DNA of 64,000 nucleotides, from NCBI RefSeq assembly GCF_947493595.1, contig NZ_CANLRL010000004.1, forward strand, positions 62,001-126,000, read 5' to 3'. The position numbers were made by a program, and so were the translations under genes. Source of the stretch: an uncultured Shimia sp. Lineage in GTDB: Bacteria; Pseudomonadota; Alphaproteobacteria; Rhodobacterales; Rhodobacteraceae. Below are positions 45,087-52,084 of this stretch, piece after piece; the first letter of the stretch is position 1, and every line of letters starts with the position of its first letter. Under the pieces are notes generated by a model. The model was not told where the DNA came from, made no database searches, and saw only the letters and a list, made by a program, of their open reading frames with translations.

Positions 45087-46844
45087 TTACACCATCACCG
45101 CGCCGGCAGCTTGGATAACGCCTTGCGTGCTGGCTTCGCCCAGAAGCATTTCGTTGTGCGGCTTGCCCGACGGGATCATCGGGAAGCAGTTCTCGTGTTT
45201 CTCCACCAGACAATCAAAGATCACCGGGCCGTCGTAATTGATCATTTCCATGATCGCCTCGTCCAGGTCATCCGGATCGGAGCAGATGATGCCCTTGGCG
45301 CCAAAGGCTTCGGCGAGCTTCACAAAATCAGGCAGGGCCTCAGACCAGCTGTGGCTGTAGCGTTCGCCGTGCAGCAGTTCCTGCCACTGGCGCACCATGC
45401 CGAGGCGCTCGTTGTTCAGGATGAACTGTTTCACCGGCAGGCGGAATTGCACCGCGGTGCCCATTTCCTGCATGTTCATCAGCCAAGAGGCTTCGCCAGC
45501 CACGTTGATCACGAGGCTGTCGGGATGCGCTACCTGCACACCAATGGAGGCAGGGGTGCCGTAGCCCATGGTCCCGAGGCCACCGGAGGTCATCCAGCGG
45601 TTGGGATCTTCAAAACCAAGGTATTGCGCGGCCCACATCTGGTGCTGACCAACTTCGGTGGTGATGTAACGGTCATGCTCTTTGGTCAGTGCCTCAAGAC
45701 GCTCCAGGGCATATTGGGGTTTTATGACTTTGCCTTCCTGAGTGTATTTCAGGCATTCCACCTTGCGCCACTCGCTGATCTGGCTTTGCCAGTTGGCAAT
45801 GGCGTCGCGGTTCACGGTGCGGCCACGGGCTTTCCAGACTTTCAGAATGTCCGTCAGCACGCTTTCCACGTCACCCACAATTGGAATGTCCGCCGGGATC
45901 ACCTTGTTGATCGAGGAGGGGTCGATGTCGATGTGGGCTTTGATCGAGTTGGGCGAGAAGGCGGAGATGAGGCCAGTGATGCGGTCATCAAAGCGCGCGC
46001 CGATATTGATCATCAGGTCACAGTCGTGCATCGCCATGTTGGCCTCGTAGAGACCGTGCATGCCGAGCATGCCGAGCCAGTTTTCACCCGACGCCGGATA
46101 AGCACCAAGCCCCATCAGCGTGGAGGTGATTGGGATGCCAGTGGCCTCCACCAGTTCACGCAGCAGTTTGGAGGCTTTGGGGCCGGAGTTGATCACACCG
46201 CCGCCGGTGTAGAACACTGGACGTTCGGCCTTTTCCATGGCCTCAACCAGCTCGTTGATGGCGGTGATGTCACCTTTGGTTTCCGGCGCGTAGATGGTGG
46301 TGTCGGATTTCTCCGGCGCTGTATAGGTGCCATTGGCAAACTGCACGTCTTTGGGAATGTCCACCAGCACGGGACCGGGGCGACCAGTTTGGGCCACGTG
46401 GAACGCCTGATGCAGGGTTTCCGCCAATGTGTCGGTGTCTTTGGCCAGCCAATTGTGCTTGGTGCACGGGCGGGTGATGCCGACGGTGTCCGCTTCCTGA
46501 AAGGCGTCAGAGCCAATCATGAAGGTCGGCACCTGGCCGGTCAGAACCAGAATTGGGATCGAGTCCAGAAGTGCATCCGTCAGGCCGGTCACGGCGTTGG
46601 TTGCGCCGGGGCCAGAGGTCACCAGTGCCACGCCAACCTTGCCGGTGGAGCGGGCATAGCCTTCGGCGGCATGCACGGCGCCTTGTTCGTGACGCACCAG
46701 AATGTGGCGAATGTCATTTTGCTGAAAAATCTCGTCGTAAATGGGTAGGACAGCCCCTCCGGGATAGCCAAAGACTGTGTCCACTCCCTGATCCTTCAGG
46801 GCTTGAACTACCATTTTTGCTCCGGTCATCTGACGTGTCATCAT
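45087..46844 (-). CDS. ilvB: acetolactate synthase large (catalytic) subunit
   Basis: A 585-residue thiamine-diphosphate enzyme that starts valine, leucine and isoleucine synthesis. The catalytic Glu is in HEQGAVHAAEGYAR near the N-terminus; the FAD-binding middle domain includes LMGLGAYPASGENWLGMLGM. The C-terminal ThDP site contains NVAGEASWLMNMQEMGTAV, with Glu-Ala-Ser in place of the commoner Asp-Gly-Ser. Start candidates are ATG 46844 and ATG 46841 just after GGAGAGA; 46844 is given. The gene lies about 35 nt downstream of a leader-peptide attenuator. Confidence 0.96.
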   Translation of the reverse strand: MMTRQMTGAKMVVQALKDQGVDTVFGYPGGAVLPIYDEIFQQNDIRHILVRHEQGAVHAAEGYARSTGKVGVALVTSGPGATNAVTGLTDALLDSIPILVLTGQVPTFMIGSDAFQEADTVGITRPCTKHNWLAKDTDTLAETLHQAFHVAQTGRPGPVLVDIPKDVQFANGTYTAPEKSDTTIYAPETKGDITAINELVEAMEKAERPVFYTGGGVINSGPKASKLLRELVEATGIPITSTLMGLGAYPASGENWLGMLGMHGLYEANMAMHDCDLMINIGARFDDRITGLISAFSPNSIKAHIDIDPSSINKVIPADIPIVGDVESVLTDILKVWKARGRTVNRDAIANWQSQISEWRKVECLKYTQEGKVIKPQYALERLEALTKEHDRYITTEVGQHQMWAAQYLGFEDPNRWMTSGGLGTMGYGTPASIGVQVAHPDSLVINVAGEASWLMNMQEMGTAVQFRLPVKQFILNNERLGMVRQWQELLHGERYSHSWSEALPDFVKLAEAFGAKGIICSDPDDLDEAIMEMINYDGPVIFDCLVEKHENCFPMIPSGKPHNEMLLGEASTQGVIQAAGAVMV

Positions 46845-46877
46845 TCTCTCCGTTACCGACGACATTACTAGCTGCAC

Positions 46878-46905
46878 AAAAAAGCCCCCGCTTATGAGCG
46901 AGGGC
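46878..46905 (-). terminator. ilvBN attenuator terminator
   Basis: On the reverse strand GCCCTCGCT pairs with AGCGGGGGC (one wobble), loop CATA, followed by TTTTTT. It lies 34 nt before ilvB and after a leader peptide. Its 5' arm overlaps the 3' arm of an alternative stem (46903-46912 with 46938-46947). Confidence 0.88.
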
Positions 46906-46947
46906 GCATGGGGTACCGTTATGGTGTCCGTTACCGGCCCATGCGCC
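46903..46947 (-). promoter_or_regulatory. ilvBN antiterminator stem
   Basis: GGCGCATGGG (46947-46938 on the reverse strand) pairs perfectly with CCCATGCGCC (46912-46903). The latter shares three bases with the terminator's 5' arm, so the two structures exclude each other. Confidence 0.75.
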
Positions 46948-46978
46948 TTATTCCGACAATGACGACTAGCCTTGGCAT
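46931..46978 (-). CDS. ilvBN leader peptide
   Basis: A 15-codon open frame encodes MPRLVVIVGIRRMGR. Codons 4-10 are Leu-Val-Val-Ile-Val-Gly-Ile, that is, six of seven are the three amino acids made by the operon. GAGGA lies about 9 nt upstream. Its last codons overlap the 5' arm of the antiterminator. A ribosome stalled for lack of Leu, Val or Ile charged tRNA would leave the antiterminator free to form; a ribosome reaching the stop would cover it and let the terminator form. Confidence 0.85.
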   Translation of the reverse strand: MPRLVVIVGIRRMGR

Positions 46979-47021
46979 CGTTTTTGTCCTCAAGTGGGGT
47001 GACTTAATGTGTTCGGATCGG

Positions 47022-47050
47022 ACCTTATGGCTGCTGCATCGCGGCGTCAA
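47022..47050 (-). promoter_or_regulatory. ilvBN promoter
   Basis: On the reverse strand TTGACG (47050-47045), a 17-nt spacer and TAAGGT (47027-47022) form a plausible sigma-70 promoter about 40 bp before the leader peptide start. Confidence 0.5.
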
Positions 47051-47142
47051 CCGCGAAAACTACAGAAAAGCACCGTTTCAGGCGTAAATTCTTTCCATTT
47101 ATTGCGTAAACCCTGGGGTCTTGTGAAATTTGATGAAATATT

Positions 47143-47520
47143 ATGAGTGGATTCAGGTTGAATCAGATCACACCGTTTGTTCCTTGCAGCAATTTGGCGC
47201 GGCAAATTGCGTTTTATTGCGACGTGTTGGGCTTTGAGGAGGGATTTGTGGCCGGCAACTACGCTTTTTTGCGGCGTGAGGCCGTGGCGGTGCGGTTGAT
47301 AGAGGTGGAGGCGGGTGAGGAACTAGCCGGGGGGGAGATGTCGTTTTACATTGATGTCGCCGGGATTGATGCGTTGTTTGCCGATTTGCTGGAAGCGCTG
47401 AATGGCCTGCCACCAAGCCGGGTGCGGGCACCGTTTGACCAGCCTTACGGGCAGCGGGAATTTCACGTGTTGGATGAGGACGGGAACCTCATTTTTTTTG
47501 GCGAGGCAATTGCGCCTTAA
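47143..47520 (+). CDS. VOC (glyoxalase/bleomycin resistance) family protein
   Basis: A 125-residue vicinal-oxygen-chelate protein with the paired beta-alpha-beta pattern: PFVPCSNLARQIAFYCDVLG, FVAGNYAFLRREAVAVRLIE and the C-terminal QREFHVLDEDGNLIFFGE. The final Glu is the usual metal ligand. It resembles single-domain bleomycin-resistance-like proteins; the substrate is unknown. The ATG lacks a good ribosome site. It is convergent with the response regulator gene, with repeat copy D between. Confidence 0.85.
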   Translation: MSGFRLNQITPFVPCSNLARQIAFYCDVLGFEEGFVAGNYAFLRREAVAVRLIEVEAGEELAGGEMSFYIDVAGIDALFADLLEALNGLPPSRVRAPFDQPYGQREFHVLDEDGNLIFFGEAIAP

Positions 47521-47552
47521 GCCGGCGGCCCGTTTGAGGCGTGCGCGGAAAT

Positions 47553-47597
47553 GGGGGCCAGCCCCTATGCCCCCCGGGATATTTGCGGTCAAATGAA
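47553..47597. repeat. dispersed GC-rich intergenic element, copy D
   Basis: A GGGGGC-CA-GCCCC hairpin is followed by TATGCCCCCCGGGATATTTGC, then GGTCAAATGAAG. It lacks the second stem of copies A and B but keeps the CCCCC-GGATATTTGCGG core. Confidence 0.65.
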
Positions 47598-47623
47598 GTT
47601 GTGGGGGCGCCGGGCGAGGGGGC

Positions 47624-48274
47624 TTACAAACCGACGCCGGTGCCTTGTAAAACACCATGTTCCATGGCGTAGCGGGTCAGGCCGGCGGTGGACGAGATTC
47701 CCAACTTACGTTTGATGTTTTTACGGTGGGTTTCCACGGTGCGCACCGAGATGTTGAGCTCGTTGGCGACTTCTTTGTTGGATTTGCCCTGCGCCAGTTG
47801 CAGCAGCACGGTTTGCTCGCGGCTTGTGAGCGGTTCGCGGGCGCCGGTTTCGGATGGCTCAAGTGAACCTTTGGCACCGGTGCAAAGGTATTTTTTGCCG
47901 CCCATCACCGCATCAATCGCGGTTTTGATCTCCTCGGTTGGCACGTCTTTGAGCACATATCCCATGGCACCGTGGCTGAGGGCGGTGGAGATGTATTCCG
48001 GGCTGTCGTGCATCGACAGGATCAACACACGCAGATCCGGGTCCATTTCCAACAACATCTCGGTGGCGGTCAGGCCGCCAATCTCCGGCATGTTGAGGTC
48101 CATCAACACCACATCGGGTTTTAACGCCGGCAGTTGGTCCACCGCCTCACGCCCATTGGAGAGCGTGCCGACAACTGTGATGTCATCATAGCTTTCCAGA
48201 ATGGACTCGATGCCCTCGGCCACCATCGGGTGATCGTCGACAATCATCACTTTGATGCTTGTGTCTGAACTCAT
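47624..48274 (-). CDS. NarL/FixJ family response regulator
   Basis: A 216-residue regulator. The receiver domain has phosphorylation site Asp59 (PDVVLMDLNMPE) and a LuxR-type helix-turn-helix lies at about residues 148-205 (LTSREQTVLLQLAQGKSNKE). Its start overlaps the end of the histidine kinase gene by 4 bp, so the two are co-translated partners. The divergent TRAP operon upstream of the kinase is the likely target. Confidence 0.93.
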   Translation of the reverse strand: MSSDTSIKVMIVDDHPMVAEGIESILESYDDITVVGTLSNGREAVDQLPALKPDVVLMDLNMPEIGGLTATEMLLEMDPDLRVLILSMHDSPEYISTALSHGAMGYVLKDVPTEEIKTAIDAVMGGKKYLCTGAKGSLEPSETGAREPLTSREQTVLLQLAQGKSNKEVANELNISVRTVETHRKNIKRKLGISSTAGLTRYAMEHGVLQGTGVGL

Positions 48275-49698
48275 GCGCTGGCCTTTCGGGTCTTGTCGTT
48301 GCCCTCGGTTTCGGGCGTCAGGATGTGGCTTAGCGGGACTTCTGCCACAATCACCGTGCCGGAGCGAGAAGAGAATATGCGCAGGGTGCCGTCGAGCTGT
48401 TCCACACGCTCCTGCATGTTGCGCAGTCCAAGGCCACCACGGGCGGAGGGATCGCGTTCCTGCGGTAGGCCTTTGCCGTTGTCGGCAATTCGCAGGGTCG
48501 CGCCTTTTTTGTGGCCACGCACGTCGATGGAAACGGTGGTCGCACCGGCGTGACGTTCGATGTTGGTGAGGGCCTCCTGGGCAATCCGGTAGAGCGCAAT
48601 TTTGGCGTCCTGGTCGAGGCGATTGCGGAAGACTACGGTGTTGAAATGGGTCTCGATACCGGTGCGGGCTGAGAAGTCGTCGGTCAAGGCCTTGAGCGCA
48701 GGGCCAAGGCCGAGGTCATCGAGCACGCCGGGGCGTAGGTCGCGCGAGATGCGGCGGACCTCTTGAATGGCGCCGGAGAGGTGCTGTACACCTTTGTCCA
48801 GCGAGTCCAACCCGCGGTCGTCACCGTTTTTGAGGCGGCGGGTGGCGCTGTCGAGGGCGTAGCGCACGCCTACAAGTAGTTGCGAGATGCCGTCGTGCAG
48901 TTCACGGGCTACACGGCCGCGCTCTTCTTCCTGGGCGTCAAACACCCGTTGGGTCAGGGCTTTGAGCTTGGCGTCCGCCAGGCGGCGTTCGCGTACGGTG
49001 ATGAAAAAGCCGGACAGAAACACAAGCGTGAGGCAGGCGACAGTGATCACCAGAATATAGAAAGAGGTGCGTTGCACGCGCTCTTCGACTTCGGCACGGG
49101 CGGCGGCGACGCTTTCCAGCACGTCATCAATGAAGATGCCGGTGCCCACCACCCACTGCCAGTCTTGTAGGCCAACCACATAGGTGACCATACGGGCGGT
49201 CTCGAGGGTGGAGGGTTTGGCCCAGTCAAAGCTGTGATACCCGCCTCCGGAACGGGCAATTTCAATCAGGGGATCGGTGATTTCTGTGCCGTTCAGATCG
49301 GTGAGGCCACGCCAGTTTTTGCCAATCAGGTAGGTCTGACGTGGGCTGACAAGGTTGTTGCCGTCATAGTCAAACACAAAGAAGTAGCCGTCTTGGCCAT
49401 AGAGCATAGAGGAGAGGATTTGGGTGACGGCAAGTTTGGCCTCGTAGTCATCCGGCGCGGCGCGGCCATAGATGTTGATGAAAGCTGTGCGGGCAATCGA
49501 GATATAGTTTTTGAGTTCCGCTTTTTTGGCCTCGATCAGCTGTGCCTCTAAAGCGCGGATTTCACGGTCGGCCAATTGGCGAGATTGATTGGCCACGAGA
49601 ACGGAAATGCCCGCGACCGCCAAAAGCAAGGGTACGGTTGCCAGCAGAAAAAGCTTCTGACCGTAAGACAGTCGCAGGAGGGGCCAAATGGGTCGCAT
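48271..49698 (-). CDS. Cache-domain sensor histidine kinase
   Basis: A 475-residue membrane kinase. TM1 is at about residues 14-36, a periplasmic single Cache domain at about 40-205 (GYFFVFDYDGNNLVSP, DWQWVVGTGIFIDDV) and TM2 at about 212-234. The HisKA_3 dimerisation helix has phospho-acceptor His268 in ARELHDGISQLLVG; the HATPase domain ends with GGLGLRNMQERVEQL. Such Cache kinases sense small organic acids. It is divergent from dctP, suggesting it senses the substrate imported by the TRAP system. Confidence 0.94.
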   Translation of the reverse strand: MRPIWPLLRLSYGQKLFLLATVPLLLAVAGISVLVANQSRQLADREIRALEAQLIEAKKAELKNYISIARTAFINIYGRAAPDDYEAKLAVTQILSSMLYGQDGYFFVFDYDGNNLVSPRQTYLIGKNWRGLTDLNGTEITDPLIEIARSGGGYHSFDWAKPSTLETARMVTYVVGLQDWQWVVGTGIFIDDVLESVAAARAEVEERVQRTSFYILVITVACLTLVFLSGFFITVRERRLADAKLKALTQRVFDAQEEERGRVARELHDGISQLLVGVRYALDSATRRLKNGDDRGLDSLDKGVQHLSGAIQEVRRISRDLRPGVLDDLGLGPALKALTDDFSARTGIETHFNTVVFRNRLDQDAKIALYRIAQEALTNIERHAGATTVSIDVRGHKKGATLRIADNGKGLPQERDPSARGGLGLRNMQERVEQLDGTLRIFSSRSGTVIVAEVPLSHILTPETEGNDKTRKASA

Positions 49699-49704
49699 GT
49701 TCGA

Positions 49705-49765
49705 TTCGTTACGGAAGTTTGGGGGCGAATCCTAGGTTAGAATCATCTTCGTTACCGCTAACGAA
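49705..49765. promoter_or_regulatory. three TTCGTTA half-sites between kinase and dctP
   Basis: TTCGTTAC occurs at 49705-49712, and TTCGTTA-CCGC-TAACGAA forms a perfect inverted repeat at 49748-49765. They lie just upstream of the kinase start and are candidate response regulator sites. Confidence 0.5.
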
Positions 49766-49825
49766 CCTGTGAACCCAAAATTAACTTTTGAAATTGGTCC
49801 GGATTTTTGGCCATTTGGTCGGTTT

Positions 49826-49856
49826 CTACGCGGTAGTGGGTATTTCCTCTACGTAG
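49826..49856. promoter_or_regulatory. CTACG palindromes upstream of dctP
   Basis: CTACGCGGTAG (49826-49836) and CTACGTAG (49849-49856) are two palindromes starting 23 bp apart, about two helical turns. They sit about 100 bp before dctP and may be activator sites. Confidence 0.45.
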
Positions 49857-49947
49857 GGGCAAGGCTAGGCTCGCCCCACTTCAACGATCCGCTTGGAGTC
49901 TCTGGAGGGAGACCCGAGCTGAACAACATTCTGGGAGGAAGACCTAC

Positions 49948-51030
49948 ATGGATCGTCGTTCTTTTCTAAAGACGTCTGCACTCGGCGGCACCGCAGCCGC
50001 AGCCAGCACTCTGGCAGCACCGGCCTATGCAACCGGCAAACAAACACTGACCATGGTAACATCCTGGGGCCGTGGCCTTGCAGGTGTGTTTGACGCGGCT
50101 CAGCACGCAGCTGACACCATCAACGCCATGTCCGACGGCAACCTGACCGTCGAAATCAAAGCCGCCGGCGAGCTGGTTGGCGCATTTGAAGTATTTGACG
50201 CCGTGACCGCTGGTCAGGCTGATATGTACCACGCGGCTGACTACTACTTCACCGGTCAGCACCCTGCGTATCAGTACTTCACCGCAGCACCATTCGGCAT
50301 GACCGCTCAGGAAATGATGAACTGGTACCACCACGGCGACGGCATGGCTCTGCATGACGAGCTGGGCGAAATCTTCGGCCTGAAATCCTTCCTGGCGGGT
50401 AACACTGGCGCACAGGCTGGTGGCTGGTTCTCCAAAGAGATCTCCGGTCCAGAAGACTTCCAAGGTCTGAAGTTCCGTATGCCTGGCATGGGCGGTCAAG
50501 CGCTCGGCAAGATGGGTGCATCTGTTCAGAACCTTCCAGGTTCCGAAGTGTATCAGGCGCTGGCGTCTGGCGCGATTGACGGCACCGAGTGGATTGGCCC
50601 ATGGGCTGACGAAAAAGCCGGTTTCCAGGAAATCACCAAGTTCTACTACACCGCAGGCTTCCACGAGCCAGGTGCCGCTCTGACACTCGCAACCAACCGC
50701 GAAGTGTTCGAAGGCCTGTCCGCTGCGAACCAGAAAATCATCGAAACTGCAGCCGCAGCCACCCACCAGTGGAACCTGGCTCAGTTCCTGAACAACAACG
50801 GTGCGGCGCTGCAGCGTCTGCAAGCCGGTGGTGTGAAGGTTCTGGAATTCCCAGACACCGTTTGGGATGCAATGGGCGCAGCCGCAAAAGACACTCTGGA
50901 CGAGTACATGGACGACGAAATCTTCGCCAAAGTCCGTGCCTCCGTAGAAGAAAGCATGAAAGCGTCTTCCGGTTGGCTGGTTAAATCCGAAGGCGTGTAC
51001 CGCGCTCAGCGTGACCGCGTGATGGGCTAA
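49948..51030 (+). CDS. dctP: TRAP transporter substrate-binding protein (DctP/TakP-like)
   Basis: A 360-residue periplasmic binding protein. It has a twin-arginine signal (MDRRSFLKTSALGGTAAAAS) and a DctP fold: VTSWGRGLAGVFDAAQ, GLKFRMPGMGGQALGKMGA and the binding-site segment GAIDGTEWIGPWADEKAGF. It resembles the 2-oxoacid-binding TakP group, so the substrate is probably a small (oxo)carboxylate; this is inference. GGGAGGAAG precedes the ATG. A hairpin separates it from dctQ, as expected for higher expression of the binding protein. Confidence 0.92.
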   Translation: MDRRSFLKTSALGGTAAAASTLAAPAYATGKQTLTMVTSWGRGLAGVFDAAQHAADTINAMSDGNLTVEIKAAGELVGAFEVFDAVTAGQADMYHAADYYFTGQHPAYQYFTAAPFGMTAQEMMNWYHHGDGMALHDELGEIFGLKSFLAGNTGAQAGGWFSKEISGPEDFQGLKFRMPGMGGQALGKMGASVQNLPGSEVYQALASGAIDGTEWIGPWADEKAGFQEITKFYYTAGFHEPGAALTLATNREVFEGLSAANQKIIETAAAATHQWNLAQFLNNNGAALQRLQAGGVKVLEFPDTVWDAMGAAAKDTLDEYMDDEIFAKVRASVEESMKASSGWLVKSEGVYRAQRDRVMG

Positions 51031-51053
51031 GGCCTTGAGAAGCTAAGCAGATT

Positions 51054-51083
51054 GGCCCCTCGGTGACCTCCGGGGGGCCTTTT
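51054..51083 (+). terminator. intercistronic hairpin between dctP and dctQ
   Basis: GGCCCC / GGGGCC closes an inner imperfect CGG/CCG stem, followed by TTTTGC. It is probably a partial terminator that protects dctP mRNA and lowers dctQM expression. Confidence 0.6.
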
Positions 51084-51152
51084 GCAAAAACGGACAGGGC
51101 GCGGATCGCAGCACTGTCAAAAATCCAAAAACAATAAGGGGATGAGGGGACA

Positions 51153-52067
51153 ATGCTGGACGGTCTGGTCTGGTTCTTTTCCAACATCGGCCAAGCCTTT
51201 GTGAATGCAGGTTATGCACTCACACATCCAGGCTTGTGGCTGAGCTGGATGGGAGGCCTGGAGACCACCGAAGATAAACAATCGCTGATGCGGTTTGTGT
51301 ACTACGGTGGCTCGGTCGAGTTTTTCTTTGTGGTGTTCACGCTATTCTTGATCGTTACGGCGGTTGGTATTGCGCGGCCCAATTTCATGTGGGGATGCGT
51401 GCGCGTTCTGGAAGGCTTTGCCAACTCGGTGGGCCGTTTCTTTGCGTGGGCAGGCCTGTTGATGGTGCTGCAGCAAATCGTGATCGTGTTCATGCAGCGG
51501 ATTTTCACCGTGGCGGAGATCTCGCTGATCTATGGCGTGGATTTCCTGACGTATGACGTGAGCTGGTGGGCAGAAGAGCTGAAGCTCTATAACGCCATGA
51601 TCGTCTGTATGTGTGCGACCTACACCTTTGTGCAGGGCGGCCACGTGCGTGTGGATCTTGTCTACTCCGCGATCAGCCACCGTGCGAAGCGGGTTGTCGA
51701 CATGTTCGGCTCGATTTTCTTCATGATGCCGGTTGCGGTTCTGACCTGGATGTATGGCTGGTTCTTCATGTGGCGTCACCTTGTGACCCCAAAAGTATCG
51801 GCGTCTGACAAGGTTGAGATCCTGATGAAAAAAGCCCGTATCCTGAAATGGAACGTGGAAACCATCGGCTTTTCACCCAACGGCTTTAACGCGTACTTCC
51901 TCTTCAAAGTGCTTCTTGTTTGCTTTGCCGCCATGGTCTTCTTGCAGGCCATTGCGTTCTTCTATCGCTCGTTCCTCGAGTTCAAAGAAGGCGCCGGCAG
52001 CATTGGCAAATACCTCGACCGCGATACGCTGGGCGAGGGCGAAGAAGCCTATGAAGGCACACACTGA
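51153..52067 (+). CDS. dctQ: TRAP transporter small permease subunit
   Basis: A 304-residue membrane protein, longer than the usual 160-190. Four core hydrophobic segments are recognisable (VEFFFVVFTLFLIVTAVGI, FFAWAGLLMVLQQIVIVFM, AMIVCMCATYTFVQGGHVRV, IFFMMPVAVLTWMYGWFF). A late one lies near residue 255 (FLFKVLLVCFAAMVFLQAIA). GGHVRVDLV is the conserved DctQ signature. The ATG follows GAGGGGACA. It is followed after 17 bp by dctM. Confidence 0.9.
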   Translation: MLDGLVWFFSNIGQAFVNAGYALTHPGLWLSWMGGLETTEDKQSLMRFVYYGGSVEFFFVVFTLFLIVTAVGIARPNFMWGCVRVLEGFANSVGRFFAWAGLLMVLQQIVIVFMQRIFTVAEISLIYGVDFLTYDVSWWAEELKLYNAMIVCMCATYTFVQGGHVRVDLVYSAISHRAKRVVDMFGSIFFMMPVAVLTWMYGWFFMWRHLVTPKVSASDKVEILMKKARILKWNVETIGFSPNGFNAYFLFKVLLVCFAAMVFLQAIAFFYRSFLEFKEGAGSIGKYLDRDTLGEGEEAYEGTH

Positions 52068-52084
52068 TCTAAGGGGCAGAACCA

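Noticed and set aside
45111..46748. 545-codon open frame antisense to ilvB
   Set aside because: It mirrors a well-supported ilvB gene; high-GC codon use keeps the opposite frame open. The translation has no recognisable family.
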